Part shown: positions 16,473 to 24,439 of the stretch, one piece after another
Layout: each line of letters begins with the position of its first letter
Numbering within the stretch: position 1 is the stretch's first letter
NCBI RefSeq assembly: GCF_020024835.1
Contig: NZ_JAHHTD010000014.1
Coordinates: forward strand, 1 to 29,556
Length of the DNA: 29,556 nucleotides
Direction: 5' to 3'
Source: Campylobacter sp.
GTDB taxonomy: Bacteria; Campylobacterota; Campylobacteria; Campylobacterales; Campylobacteraceae
Position numbers and translations under genes: made by a program
The notes under the pieces: model-generated
Seen by the model: only the letters and a program-made list of their open reading frames with translations
Told to the model about the DNA's origin: nothing
Database searches by the model: none

Positions 16473-17845
16473 TGGGTCAATGTCCTTTTTATCCGAAGCC
16501 TTATAAAAATAAAGCTTCTACTTTAGCTACTTTTTTATTTAAGAGAAGATCGTGGCTTGATGGACTTTATGAGAGAAGTTATAAAATGATGATGGGTAGA
16601 GTTAAGATGCCTGGTTTTGATCTTTATGTCGTAAATGATCCAAAAGAAGTTAGACGTATTATGGTAGATGAAGTTAGAGAATATCCAAAAAGTCAGCTTT
16701 TGCATGAATTGCTTGAACCTCTTTTAGGTGTAAGTATTTTTACAACTAATGATAGAGTATGGGAAAAGCAAAGAGAACTTTTAAGGCCTTCTTTTGAAAT
16801 GACTAGAATTTCTAAAGTTTTTGATTTAATGAGTCAGGCTGTTGATGATATGATGATTCGATTTGCAAAATATGATGATGGGGAAATTATAGAAGTAGAT
16901 GAAGCTATGACTTTTGTTACTGCTGATGTAATTTTTAGAACTATTATGTCTTCAAAATTAGACGAGCAAAAAGGAAAGCTTGTTTTAGATGCTTTTGTTA
17001 CCGTGCAAGAAGAAACAATTAAAACTGCTATGAGAAAAATGTTTCGCTTTCCAAAATGGCTTTCAAATTTTTTAGGAGAAAATAAGAGATTAAAAGCTGG
17101 AGCAACTATTCGTAAAGTTTTATCAGATATCATAAAACCAAGATATGATAATGCTGCAGTTGAACAGGGAAAATATAATGATATTTTATCTTCTTTATTG
17201 ATGGTGATAGATGAGGATACTAATGAAAGATTTAGTTTTAATGAAATTTTAGATCAAGTTGCTATGCTCTTTTTAGCAGGTCATGAAACTACAGCAAGCT
17301 CGCTTACTTGGACACTTTATATTCTAAGTATTAGTGAAAAAGAGCAACAAAAAGCTTATGAAGAGATTATTCAAGTTGCAGGTCATGATAAATTTAAGAT
17401 AGAACACATAAAAGAAATGAAATATTTAACTAATATATTTAAAGAAAGTTTAAGATTATATCCACCTGTTGGTTTTTTTGCTAGAGAAGCAAGACATGAA
17501 AGTAAAATGCGTGATAAGGTTATACAAGAGGGTTCAGGCGTTGTTGTGGCACCATGGCTTATACATAGGCACGATAGTTTTTGGGAAAATCCACACGAGT
17601 TTGATCCAACTAGACATGAAGATAAAAGTAAAATTAAAAAAGATACTTATATGCCTTTTGGTATGGGTGAACGTATTTGTATTGGACAGGGTTTTGCTAT
17701 GCAAGAAGCAATTTTGATTTTAGCAAATATTTTAAGAACTTATAAGCTAAAATTAGAAGAAAATTTTGTGCCTGATATAGTTGGAAGACTCACTGTAAGA
17801 TCAGCAAATGGTGTGAGAATTAAATTTATTAAAAGAAACAAATGA
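16472..17845 (+). CDS. Cytochrome P450 (CYP172A-like, Cj1411-like)
   Basis: Haem monooxygenase of 457 residues, likely cytosolic. All P450 signatures are present: the I-helix oxygen-binding motif AGHETT at about 269-274, the E-x-x-R pair in KESLRLYPP (Glu325, Arg328), the meander DPTRHEDK, and the haem loop FGMGERICIGQG with the axial Cys403. Length and motifs match the only P450 known from Campylobacter jejuni, CYP172A1. Its natural substrate is not known to me. No ferredoxin or P450 reductase gene is in this window, so electrons must come from elsewhere. The ATG shares its first base with the previous stop, and the gene overlaps the next by 4 bp. Confidence 0.93.
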   Translation: MGQCPFYPKPYKNKASTLATFLFKRRSWLDGLYERSYKMMMGRVKMPGFDLYVVNDPKEVRRIMVDEVREYPKSQLLHELLEPLLGVSIFTTNDRVWEKQRELLRPSFEMTRISKVFDLMSQAVDDMMIRFAKYDDGEIIEVDEAMTFVTADVIFRTIMSSKLDEQKGKLVLDAFVTVQEETIKTAMRKMFRFPKWLSNFLGENKRLKAGATIRKVLSDIIKPRYDNAAVEQGKYNDILSSLLMVIDEDTNERFSFNEILDQVAMLFLAGHETTASSLTWTLYILSISEKEQQKAYEEIIQVAGHDKFKIEHIKEMKYLTNIFKESLRLYPPVGFFAREARHESKMRDKVIQEGSGVVVAPWLIHRHDSFWENPHEFDPTRHEDKSKIKKDTYMPFGMGERICIGQGFAMQEAILILANILRTYKLKLEENFVPDIVGRLTVRSANGVRIKFIKRNK

Positions 17846-18195
17846 AAGAAAAATTAGCAGGAACTATTTTACTTTGTATTATTGTTCCTTTAGCAGTTAT
17901 TAGTTATTTTTTTATTGTTGTGGTAGGAATTTTTGGTAGTGCAGCTAGGGTTAGGCAAGGAGTAAGGGCATTAGATCACTTTGTAAATGCTACTTTGTTT
18001 AATGGATATGCGTGGGAGTCTTTATCATCACATGCTTGGAGAGAACGTAATAAAAGATGGGCTAAGATAGTAGTTAAAGTTACTGATTTTTTTGATAAAG
18101 ATCATTGCCAAAAAGCTAATAAAAGAGAACAGCCCATCATAGATTTAGTTTTAGAACGAAGGCTTACTGAACAAACCGTTGGTAAGCAACTTTAG
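17842..18195 (+). CDS. Small membrane protein (Cj1410-like)
   Basis: Conserved protein of 117 residues and unknown function. One strongly hydrophobic helix spans residues 5-30. It is followed by a hydrophilic part with ALDHFVNATLFNG, ESLSSHAWRER and KDHCQKANKREQ. The spacing of Asp, Asn, Gly, E-S-L-S and His-Cys recalls small proteins often seen in phage lysis regions, but I cannot confirm a relation. It is translationally coupled to the P450 (ATGA) and probably acts with it. Its stop overlaps the convergent nusA stop by 4 bp, leaving no room for a separate terminator. Confidence 0.6.
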   Translation: MKEKLAGTILLCIIVPLAVISYFFIVVVGIFGSAARVRQGVRALDHFVNATLFNGYAWESLSSHAWRERNKRWAKIVVKVTDFFDKDHCQKANKREQPIIDLVLERRLTEQTVGKQL

Positions 18196-19283
18196 TTTTC
18201 TCCAAATAAAGCTTTAAGATTTTTAAATGCTTCTTCTTGATTGGTATTTTTATCTTCAGTGGTAATCTCGTTTAATTTTATTTCATAACCAAGTAGCATC
18301 GTAGCTAAGCGTATGTTAATGCCATTTTTACCTATAGCTTTACTCTTTTGCTCACTATTGATACTCACAATTGCTTTTTTATCTTCAAGTTGCACTGAAT
18401 TTATAATAGCTGGAGCTAAACTTCTAGTGATTAAAATAGCAGTTTCAGTGGAATATTCTATACAATCAATATTTTCATTTTTTAATTCTTTACTTACAGC
18501 ATTAATTCTAGCACCCTTTACACCCACAGTAGCTCCTACAGCATCTACACTAGGTGTGTTTGCTTGCAATATTATCTTAGCACGCTCACCTGGAATTCTA
18601 GCACTTGCGTAAATATTTATAAATCCATCTTTGATCTCTGGAACTTCCGCTCTTAGTAAAGCTTCTAAAAATTTTGGACTTGTTCTGCTAAGCTCCATTC
18701 TCATACCACTTTTATCAATATAAACGTGTCTAATTACAGCTTTTACTACATCTCCAACCTTGAATTTTTCACCTTTAATGCGATTTTTTCTAGGTAAGCA
18801 AGCTCGAAATTCTTCAATTTCTATATAAGTATTTTCTTCGCTATCTATTCTAACAACGCTACCAAAAACCATATGTCCTACCATCTTTTGGTATTTTTCA
18901 TAGATTTTTTCTTCTAAAAGTTTTTGTATGTTGTATTCTAATTCTTTATGCAAAATATTTACTGCTGTGCGTCCTAAATTTTCTAATGAGCATTCGTAAG
19001 TTAATTCATCTCCAATCTCCACATCTTTTGCTTCAGCTTTTGCCTTACTTAAAGCAATAAAATATTCATTCTCATTTTCCAATCTTTCATCATCATCAGC
19101 AACTACAACTATTTTTTGATAAAGTTGTAAATTTTTTCCAGAATCTACAAAAAATTCATATTTATCACCATAAATTTTCTTAGCAGTATTAATTAGTGCT
19201 TTTTTTACCCTTTGTTGCACATCTTCAATATGCAAATTTTTTTCATTGGCGATGGATTCTATTATATCTGTAATTTTTTCCAT
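18192..19283 (-). CDS. nusA: Transcription termination/antitermination factor NusA
   Basis: RNA-polymerase-associated factor for pausing, termination and antitermination. The 363-residue protein has the NusA N-terminal domain (IANEKNLHIEDVQQRVKKAL region), an S1 domain (MVGHMVFGSVVRID...), and two KH domains with GVKGARINAVSKEL and SKAIGKNGINIRLA carrying the G-x-x-G loops. There is no C-terminal acidic repeat region as in E. coli, which is normal for this class. AAAGG precedes the ATG on the reverse strand. Confidence 0.95.
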   Translation of the reverse strand: MEKITDIIESIANEKNLHIEDVQQRVKKALINTAKKIYGDKYEFFVDSGKNLQLYQKIVVVADDDERLENENEYFIALSKAKAEAKDVEIGDELTYECSLENLGRTAVNILHKELEYNIQKLLEEKIYEKYQKMVGHMVFGSVVRIDSEENTYIEIEEFRACLPRKNRIKGEKFKVGDVVKAVIRHVYIDKSGMRMELSRTSPKFLEALLRAEVPEIKDGFINIYASARIPGERAKIILQANTPSVDAVGATVGVKGARINAVSKELKNENIDCIEYSTETAILITRSLAPAIINSVQLEDKKAIVSINSEQKSKAIGKNGINIRLATMLLGYEIKLNEITTEDKNTNQEEAFKNLKALFGEN

Positions 19284-19335
19284 AATGATACAACTACCTT
19301 TGATTTTGATTTATATTAATATTTGTGAGGATTAA

Positions 19336-19341
19336 ATTATA
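19336..19341 (-). promoter_or_regulatory. -10 element for nusA
   Basis: TATAAT on the reverse strand about 53 bases before the nusA ATG, in the 128-bp divergent region, with an AT-rich upstream stretch and no clear -35. Confidence 0.5.
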
Positions 19342-19371
19342 TCTTTAATAAGTTTAATTAAAAGTAAAATT

Positions 19372-19380
19372 TGTTACAAT
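19372..19380 (+). promoter_or_regulatory. Extended -10 for the miaB gene set
   Basis: TGTTACAAT is an extended -10 (TGn plus TACAAT), about 31 bases before the ATG at 19412; a GAGGA-like ribosome site follows at 19400-19404. Confidence 0.5.
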
Positions 19381-19411
19381 TTTAGATTAAGAATATTATG
19401 AGGATAACGAT

Positions 19412-19654
19412 ATGGATTTAAAAATAGCAAGAACCTCTATTGATGAAAAGCCAAAAAGTATAAGTATAGAAAATATTGAAAAGGCTATAGAAAAAGAAGG
19501 TCAGAAGTTTTTTTATTTTGATAAAGACAATGCACATAAGCATTTAATTGCTTTAGTTGAACATTTTGAAAAAAAAGGAAAATGCGTATATCATAGAACT
19601 ATTAAATATGGTTTAGATGAAGCTGATTATATGTATGAGGTGCATATTCTTTGA
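19412..19654 (+). CDS. Small conserved protein (Cj0459-like)
   Basis: Protein of 80 residues without signal peptide or membrane helix and of unknown function. It mixes charged helices (ENIEKAIEKEG, KHLIALVEHFEKKG) with a C-terminal strand-like segment ending in YMYEVHIL. It is the leader gene of a set with miaB: its stop TGA overlaps the TTG start of miaB, implying coupled translation. The same neighbour pair, divergent from nusA, exists in C. jejuni as I recall, so it is a real conserved gene. Confidence 0.75.
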   Translation: MDLKIARTSIDEKPKSISIENIEKAIEKEGQKFFYFDKDNAHKHLIALVEHFEKKGKCVYHRTIKYGLDEADYMYEVHIL

Positions 19655-20949
19655 GTAAAAAATTATTTATACAAACTTTAGGTTGTGCTATGAATGTGCG
19701 TGATTCAGAACATATGATAGCTGAACTTAAAGAAAAAGAAAATTATGAATTAACTCAAGATGCCAAAGAAGCAGATTTGATTTTAATCAATACTTGTTCT
19801 GTGCGTGAAAAGCCTGTGCATAAACTTTTTTCCGAAGTTGGAAGTTTTGAAAAGATTAAAAAAAATGGGGCGAAAATAGGGATTTGTGGTTGCACTGCTT
19901 CACACTTAGGAAGTGAAATTTTTAAGCGTGCTCCGAGTGTAGATTTTGTTTTAGGTGCTAGAAATGTTTCTAAAATAACTCAAGCTGTAAATACGCCAAA
20001 ATTTTTAGGCAGTGATATAGATTTTGATGAAAGTAATTATGCTTTTGCAGATTTTAGGAATACTTTTTATAAAACATATATCAATATTTCTATAGGTTGT
20101 GATAAACATTGCACTTATTGTATAGTGCCACACACTAGAGGTGATGAAATCTCAATACCTTTTGAGATTATAAAAAAAGAAGCACTAAAAGCGGTTGCAA
20201 ATGGAGCTAAAGAAATATTTTTACTTGGACAAAATGTAAATAATTATGGTAAAAAATTTTCTAATGCACACGAAAAGATTAATTTTTCTGATCTTTTAGA
20301 AAAATTAAGTGAAATAGAAGGTTTAGAACGCATACGCTTTACAAGTCCGCATCCTTTACATATGGATGATAGATTTTTAGAAGTTTTTTCTAAAAATTCT
20401 AAGATATGCAAATCAATGCATATGCCACTACAAAGTGGTTCAAGTGAAATTTTAAAAGCTATGAAAAGAGGTTATACTAAAGAATGGTATTTAGATAGAG
20501 CTTTAAAACTTCGTTCATTATGTGCTGATGTAAATATTTCTACAGATATAATTGTGGCTTTTCCTGGCGAAAGTGATAAGAATTTTGAAGATACTATGGA
20601 TATACTTGAGAAAGTGCGTTTTGAACAAATATTTTCTTTTAAATATTCTAAGAGACCGCTAACTAAGGCTGCAACTATGCTAAATCAAATTTCTGATGAT
20701 ATAGCATCAAAACGTTTAAATATTTTACAGACTAGACATACTGAAATTTTAGATGAGATTGTTATTAAACAACAAGGTAAAGATTTTGAAGTTTTGTTTG
20801 AAGAGTTGCGAAGTGATGGAAATATAGCAGGAAGAAGTGATAATAACTTTGTAATTCAAGTTAAGGGTAGTGAGGAATTATTAGGTCAAATAAAAAAAGT
20901 AAGAGTTGTTCAGCCTAGACGTATGGTGTTATATGGTGAAATCATTTAA
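19651..20949 (+). CDS. miaB: tRNA-2-methylthio-N6-dimethylallyladenosine synthase MiaB
   Basis: Radical-SAM methylthiotransferase modifying A37 of tRNAs that read UNN codons. The 432-residue protein has the N-terminal UPF0004 domain with three cluster cysteines (QTLGCAMN, NTCSVREKP, GICGCTAS), the radical SAM motif C-x3-C-x2-C in GCDKHCTYCIVPHTRG, then LGQNVNNYG, MPLQSGS, STDIIVAFPGE, and a C-terminal TRAM domain. The start is TTG at 19651, overlapping the stop of the previous gene; it gives the natural N-terminus SKKLFIQTLGC and no ATG is better placed. Confidence 0.95.
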   Translation: MSKKLFIQTLGCAMNVRDSEHMIAELKEKENYELTQDAKEADLILINTCSVREKPVHKLFSEVGSFEKIKKNGAKIGICGCTASHLGSEIFKRAPSVDFVLGARNVSKITQAVNTPKFLGSDIDFDESNYAFADFRNTFYKTYINISIGCDKHCTYCIVPHTRGDEISIPFEIIKKEALKAVANGAKEIFLLGQNVNNYGKKFSNAHEKINFSDLLEKLSEIEGLERIRFTSPHPLHMDDRFLEVFSKNSKICKSMHMPLQSGSSEILKAMKRGYTKEWYLDRALKLRSLCADVNISTDIIVAFPGESDKNFEDTMDILEKVRFEQIFSFKYSKRPLTKAATMLNQISDDIASKRLNILQTRHTEILDEIVIKQQGKDFEVLFEELRSDGNIAGRSDNNFVIQVKGSEELLGQIKKVRVVQPRRMVLYGEII

Positions 20950-21556
20950 GATTAATTGTGTGGCCTTTGTAATTTTTTTATTACAATGGCTGATTTTTTT
21001 AACGTGCAAAAAAAAATATCTAGGTGAGAAATTATCAAAAAATCCTTGTGTGATATTATTTTGGCATGGAAGACTCGCTTTTATGCCTTTTGCTTATTTG
21101 AAAATGGGTATTCGAGGTAAAAAAGCTTATGTGATGATTTCTCATCATAAAGATGGAGAGATTATTGCTAGGAATATTTCGTTTTTTGGTTTAAATACTT
21201 TAAGAGGAAGTACTAGTAAGGGTGCATTAAGTGTTCTTAAAAAATCTTTTAGAATTTTAGATCAAGGTAGTGATATTATTATCACTCCAGATGGTCCTAG
21301 AGGACCTTATCATAGTATTTCAGACGGGTCGGTTATGATAGCATTAAAAAAACAAGTTGCGTTATTTTTATTAAATTATGAAGCTAGTTCTTATTGGGAA
21401 TTTAAAAGTTGGGATAAGATGATTTTACCAAAACCATTTTCTAAAATTACTTATAGATTAAGCGAAGAGATTAAAATTAAAAATTTAAATTTAGAAGAAG
21501 CTAAAGTGTTGATAAAAGAAAAATTTGATATTATGGGCAAAATGGACAAAGGCTAA
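20933..21556 (+). CDS. DUF374/lysophospholipid-acyltransferase-like protein
   Basis: Probable acyltransferase of the inner membrane, 207 residues. It has an N-terminal hydrophobic stretch (CVAFVIFLLQWLIFL), then FWHGRLAFMPF, SHHKDGEIIARN, LRGSTSKGALSVL and ITPDGPRGPYHSI, the order of conserved blocks in DUF374 proteins related to LpxL/LpxM acyltransferases. It may act in lipid A or phospholipid acylation, but the acceptor is not shown. I chose ATG 20933, overlapping the miaB end by 17 bp, over ATG 20906, which would add nine non-typical residues. Confidence 0.8.
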   Translation: MVKSFKINCVAFVIFLLQWLIFLTCKKKYLGEKLSKNPCVILFWHGRLAFMPFAYLKMGIRGKKAYVMISHHKDGEIIARNISFFGLNTLRGSTSKGALSVLKKSFRILDQGSDIIITPDGPRGPYHSISDGSVMIALKKQVALFLLNYEASSYWEFKSWDKMILPKPFSKITYRLSEEIKIKNLNLEEAKVLIKEKFDIMGKMDKG

Positions 21557-21560
21557 AGTT

Positions 21561-22535
21561 ATGTTATCTTTTTTTAGAAAATATATTTTACAGCTTTTAG
21601 TATGTATTTGTTATGATAAAAAGCAATATACAATTAGATGCCATACTTGGAAACATTCTAAAGCCGTAGATACTTTTGAAAAAACATTTGAAGATAAAGA
21701 TAGAGCGATAGAATATATAAAAGATTTAAGTAAAGATTTTCAAATTTATTATATTATCACTTTTTTTACTTCTACAGCTCAAGGTATTATCCCAAATTCT
21801 AATTATAAAGAGATTTCAAAGTATGGAGTAGATTCTAATTTAGTTAAATGTTTAGCATTTAGTAATGCTTTAATGTATGCTTCAAGTGCTCATTTAGAAA
21901 TTTATCAAAAGGATTATGAAGAATTTGGCGGACTTGATTTATTGTATTCTCCATTTTTTTTACTTTATCATTGTATAGAAAAAAAAGGTTTTAATGACAA
22001 AGTAAGTCTTTATGTGTATAGATACCATGATTTTATAGCAATGTTAATTTGTAAAAATAAAGAAGTATATTTTGGACGTTATTTTGATATTTCCAATCAT
22101 AATGAAACAAGAGATTTTGAAAATACTAAGAATAAAGATGGCGAATTTGATTTTGCTCAAGAAATTAAAATAGAAAAAAGCGAAGATGAGAGTGAGAGTG
22201 GCGAGGAAAATTACGAATTAAAAAGTTTAGAAGAACTGACTCAAGATATTGACAATTTAGAGATCGTAAAAGATAAACAAGATGAGTATTCTCTTGAAAA
22301 TTTTAGTTTTGATATGAGAATGATAGAATTTATTATAAGTGGAGTTAAAGAATTTTACGATAATCCTTTGTATAATAATAGTTTTTTAGAGAAAATTATA
22401 ATTTTTGATGAAGAAAATTTTAATAATACTTCTTTAGATTATTTGGAAAATGAACTTTTTATCAGACCAGAGGTTGAATTAGTTGATACACTTAGTATTA
22501 TGAATGAGCTTGCAATAAAGGATTTAAAATTATGA
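21561..22535 (+). CDS. Conserved protein of unknown function (Cj0456-like)
   Basis: Protein of 324 residues. No signal peptide; the N-terminus has a short hydrophobic stretch (FFRKYILQLLVCICY) before a soluble region. From about residue 205 there is a strongly acidic, Ser-rich segment (KSEDESESGEENYELK) that is probably a disordered linker, then a helical C-terminal part ending near NELAIKDLKL. ATG 21561 is chosen over 21525 because the earlier start lies inside the upstream gene. It overlaps the following gene by 4 bp; the three genes 21561-23597 form one coupled unit. With the next two it has the layout of a cytoplasmic partner plus PilN/PilO-like proteins, but no actin-like ATPase motif of PilM is seen. 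Confidence 0.6.
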   Translation: MLSFFRKYILQLLVCICYDKKQYTIRCHTWKHSKAVDTFEKTFEDKDRAIEYIKDLSKDFQIYYIITFFTSTAQGIIPNSNYKEISKYGVDSNLVKCLAFSNALMYASSAHLEIYQKDYEEFGGLDLLYSPFFLLYHCIEKKGFNDKVSLYVYRYHDFIAMLICKNKEVYFGRYFDISNHNETRDFENTKNKDGEFDFAQEIKIEKSEDESESGEENYELKSLEELTQDIDNLEIVKDKQDEYSLENFSFDMRMIEFIISGVKEFYDNPLYNNSFLEKIIIFDEENFNNTSLDYLENELFIRPEVELVDTLSIMNELAIKDLKL

Positions 22536-23065
22536 AATATAGTTTAATAGAACCTAAACCCAAGCCAATATTTAATCTTTTTACTAGAATTTGGATTTAT
22601 TTTACCACTACTAGCGTTTCTTTGATTTTAATTGTATTTATTGTGATTGTATTTAAAAGTTCTTATGCTTATATGCAGCTTAATAACAAACAAGAAGAGT
22701 TAGTTCGCATTCAAGAACAAATAAAAAAGAATAAATTAAAATTTCAAGAATTACAAAAACAAAATAATCAAGTTTTAAGCGTATTAGGTGATGATAATAA
22801 CAATGGAACAAATGTAGCTCTTTTAAAGAGTGTGCAAAATTTATTTAATTTAGTGCCAAAAGATATTTCTTTAGATGAGGTTATTTTAGAAAAAAATTCT
22901 TTGACTTTAAGAGGTATTACCCCAACAAAAGAGATGTTTTCATTACTTTTAGAAGCTCCATTAAGGAGTATCTTTGATAGTTCTAAAACTACTTATTATC
23001 CTCTTAAAAATGGTTGGTATAGATTTGTAAGTATTAATGTATCAGTTGGAGATAGTGATGAATAA
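22532..23065 (+). CDS. Single-pass membrane protein, PilN-like shape (Cj0455-like)
   Basis: Protein of 177 residues: short cytoplasmic N-terminus, one membrane helix at about 20-42, a Gln/Lys-rich coiled coil at about 50-83, and a small alpha/beta periplasmic domain with VPKDISLDEVILEKNSLTLRG. That last phrase is typical of PilN-like proteins, which share the sequence of helix, coiled coil and ferredoxin-like fold. The function is not known; secretion or pilus-assembly platform is an inference from shape only. It overlaps the previous gene by 4 bp and the next by 8 bp. Confidence 0.6.
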   Translation: MKYSLIEPKPKPIFNLFTRIWIYFTTTSVSLILIVFIVIVFKSSYAYMQLNNKQEELVRIQEQIKKNKLKFQELQKQNNQVLSVLGDDNNNGTNVALLKSVQNLFNLVPKDISLDEVILEKNSLTLRGITPTKEMFSLLLEAPLRSIFDSSKTTYYPLKNGWYRFVSINVSVGDSDE

Positions 23066-23597
23066 AAAAGATAGAAGTCTTGAAGAGGTAGATACGTTAA
23101 AAATACTAATTTATTCTTTTTCTTTTATTATAATTTGTGTGATTTTAATTTTATTTTTAATTGTTCCTTTTTTAAAAGATTATAAAATAAATTATTCACG
23201 ATTGGTTAGACAAGAAGCTCAAAATACAAAAGTTTTAAACGAATTAAAGGGATTAGAAGAAGTAATTAAGAATTTTCAAAAGACAAATCAAATGAGATTG
23301 ACGCAAATTAATAATGAATTTTCCCAAGATGCTTTTATAAAATTTATGCAAAATTATTTTGATGATATTAAAATACAATCAGTTTCTATTGCACCAGGTC
23401 AAATGTATTTAAAATATCAATTTAATATGCAAGTAAAAATTAAAACTCCACAAGCTTTTTATTCTTTTTTAGGTGATTTGCAAAAATATCAAAATGTTAT
23501 AGAAATTACCACTCCTGTAGTATTTAGTGTAAATCAAAAATACATTGACTTAAATTTTAAAGTCAAAGTATTTTTTGCTAAGGCTATTGAAAAATAA
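23058..23597 (+). CDS. Single-pass membrane protein, PilO-like shape (Cj0454-like)
   Basis: Protein of 179 residues built as its upstream neighbour: one membrane helix at about 15-37, a coiled coil at about 50-73, and a C-terminal domain with YLKYQFNMQVKIKTPQAFYSFL like the ferredoxin-like fold of PilO/GspM. ATG 23058 is preferred; the start at 23037 (ATG) would lie further inside the preceding gene. The 3' end overlaps the convergent lipoprotein gene by 14 bp. Confidence 0.6.
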   Translation: MNKKDRSLEEVDTLKILIYSFSFIIICVILILFLIVPFLKDYKINYSRLVRQEAQNTKVLNELKGLEEVIKNFQKTNQMRLTQINNEFSQDAFIKFMQNYFDDIKIQSVSIAPGQMYLKYQFNMQVKIKTPQAFYSFLGDLQKYQNVIEITTPVVFSVNQKYIDLNFKVKVFFAKAIEK

Positions 23598-24366
23598 TTA
23601 TCTCATTATTTTGATAAAGCTCTTCTTCGTTTTTTTGTGATTCTTGATTTTTATCTAATTTTTCTTCTTGCATTATTTTTTCATTTTTTGGTAAAGAATT
23701 TTGTAAATTTAAAATTAATTCTTTATAAAATTTTATAAATAAATTGTCTATTTCTAAAACGCTAACTGACATATTTTCATTAATTTGTGTTGGAACTGCA
23801 CTATAAACTTGCCTAAAAGTATCAAAATTAGCTTGTGATTTAATAGGATAATTAATGATTATTGCATCATCAAATTTGCTTGAATAAGTAATTGATGTGA
23901 CATTTCCATCAGGACTTGTGAGGGTATTTTGTGCTTCTAATATAAGCATAAAAGAAGATTCTATATTATCGCCACCAAAACTTGAATTTTTTGTTACCTT
24001 ATCTTCATACAAATTTGTGTTAATAATTATGTCAAAAGTATGGGTAGAATTTGTATCAACTACCTTGTATCCTTTATTTTCTAAAATATTTCTCACATCT
24101 TTAGCAAGTTGATTTTTTAGAAGTTCTAGACTCTTGTTTATTCTTTGATTTAGCGTTGATTGTTCAAAATAAGAACTATAAAAAGTATTTTTGTTAATTT
24201 GAATTTTTGAAATTGTAACTTTTATATCACTTTCATTAATTGTATTTGTGTTGGAACTTTGGATTTGTGCTTTAAAGCTAGGCATTGATATGTGGTAAGT
24301 TTTTTGATTGCTTACACAAGCTGTAAAAAGCAATATAAAACCTGTGTAAAATAGTATTTTTTTCAT
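23584..24366 (-). CDS. Lipoprotein (Cj0406-like; weak HpaA resemblance)
   Basis: Protein of 260 residues with a lipoprotein signal peptide, lipobox FTAC, lipidated Cys17. The body has LAKDVRNILENKGYKVVDT followed by beta-rich segments and ends in a Gln/Glu/Asn-rich tail. The phrase VRNILENKGYKV and the overall length recall the Helicobacter HpaA lipoprotein family, but identity is low by eye and I cannot confirm it. It is divergent from lgt, whose product would lipidate it. AAGGA precedes the ATG on the reverse strand, with an extended -10 further upstream. Confidence 0.65.
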   Translation of the reverse strand: MKKILFYTGFILLFTACVSNQKTYHISMPSFKAQIQSSNTNTINESDIKVTISKIQINKNTFYSSYFEQSTLNQRINKSLELLKNQLAKDVRNILENKGYKVVDTNSTHTFDIIINTNLYEDKVTKNSSFGGDNIESSFMLILEAQNTLTSPDGNVTSITYSSKFDDAIIINYPIKSQANFDTFRQVYSAVPTQINENMSVSVLEIDNLFIKFYKELILNLQNSLPKNEKIMQEEKLDKNQESQKNEEELYQNNEIIIFQ

Positions 24367-24392
24367 AATAAATCCTTTCTATGTGTTTGATG

Positions 24393-24401
24393 ATTATAAC
24401 A
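24393..24401 (-). promoter_or_regulatory. Extended -10 for the lipoprotein gene
   Basis: On the reverse strand TGTTATAAT reads as a TGn extended -10 with a perfect TATAAT, about 27 bases before the ATG at 24366. Confidence 0.6.
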
Positions 24402-24409
24402 TTTTTTGA

Positions 24410-24415
24410 TATATT
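24410..24415 (+). promoter_or_regulatory. Possible -10 for lgt
   Basis: TATATT about 25 bases before the lgt ATG, with AAAGG at 24427-24431 as ribosome site. The 73-bp region is too short to hold much else. Confidence 0.35.
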
Positions 24416-24439
24416 ATCACTTTCATAAAGGTTAAAATA

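Noticed and set aside
16834..17133. 99-codon reverse frame opposite the P450
   Set aside because: Fully covered by a gene with strong motifs; no sign of coding.
22195..22215. Short GAGAGTGAGAGTG-like stretch as a switching repeat
   Set aside because: It is a brief imperfect run encoding the acidic linker; too few units to expect frequent slippage.
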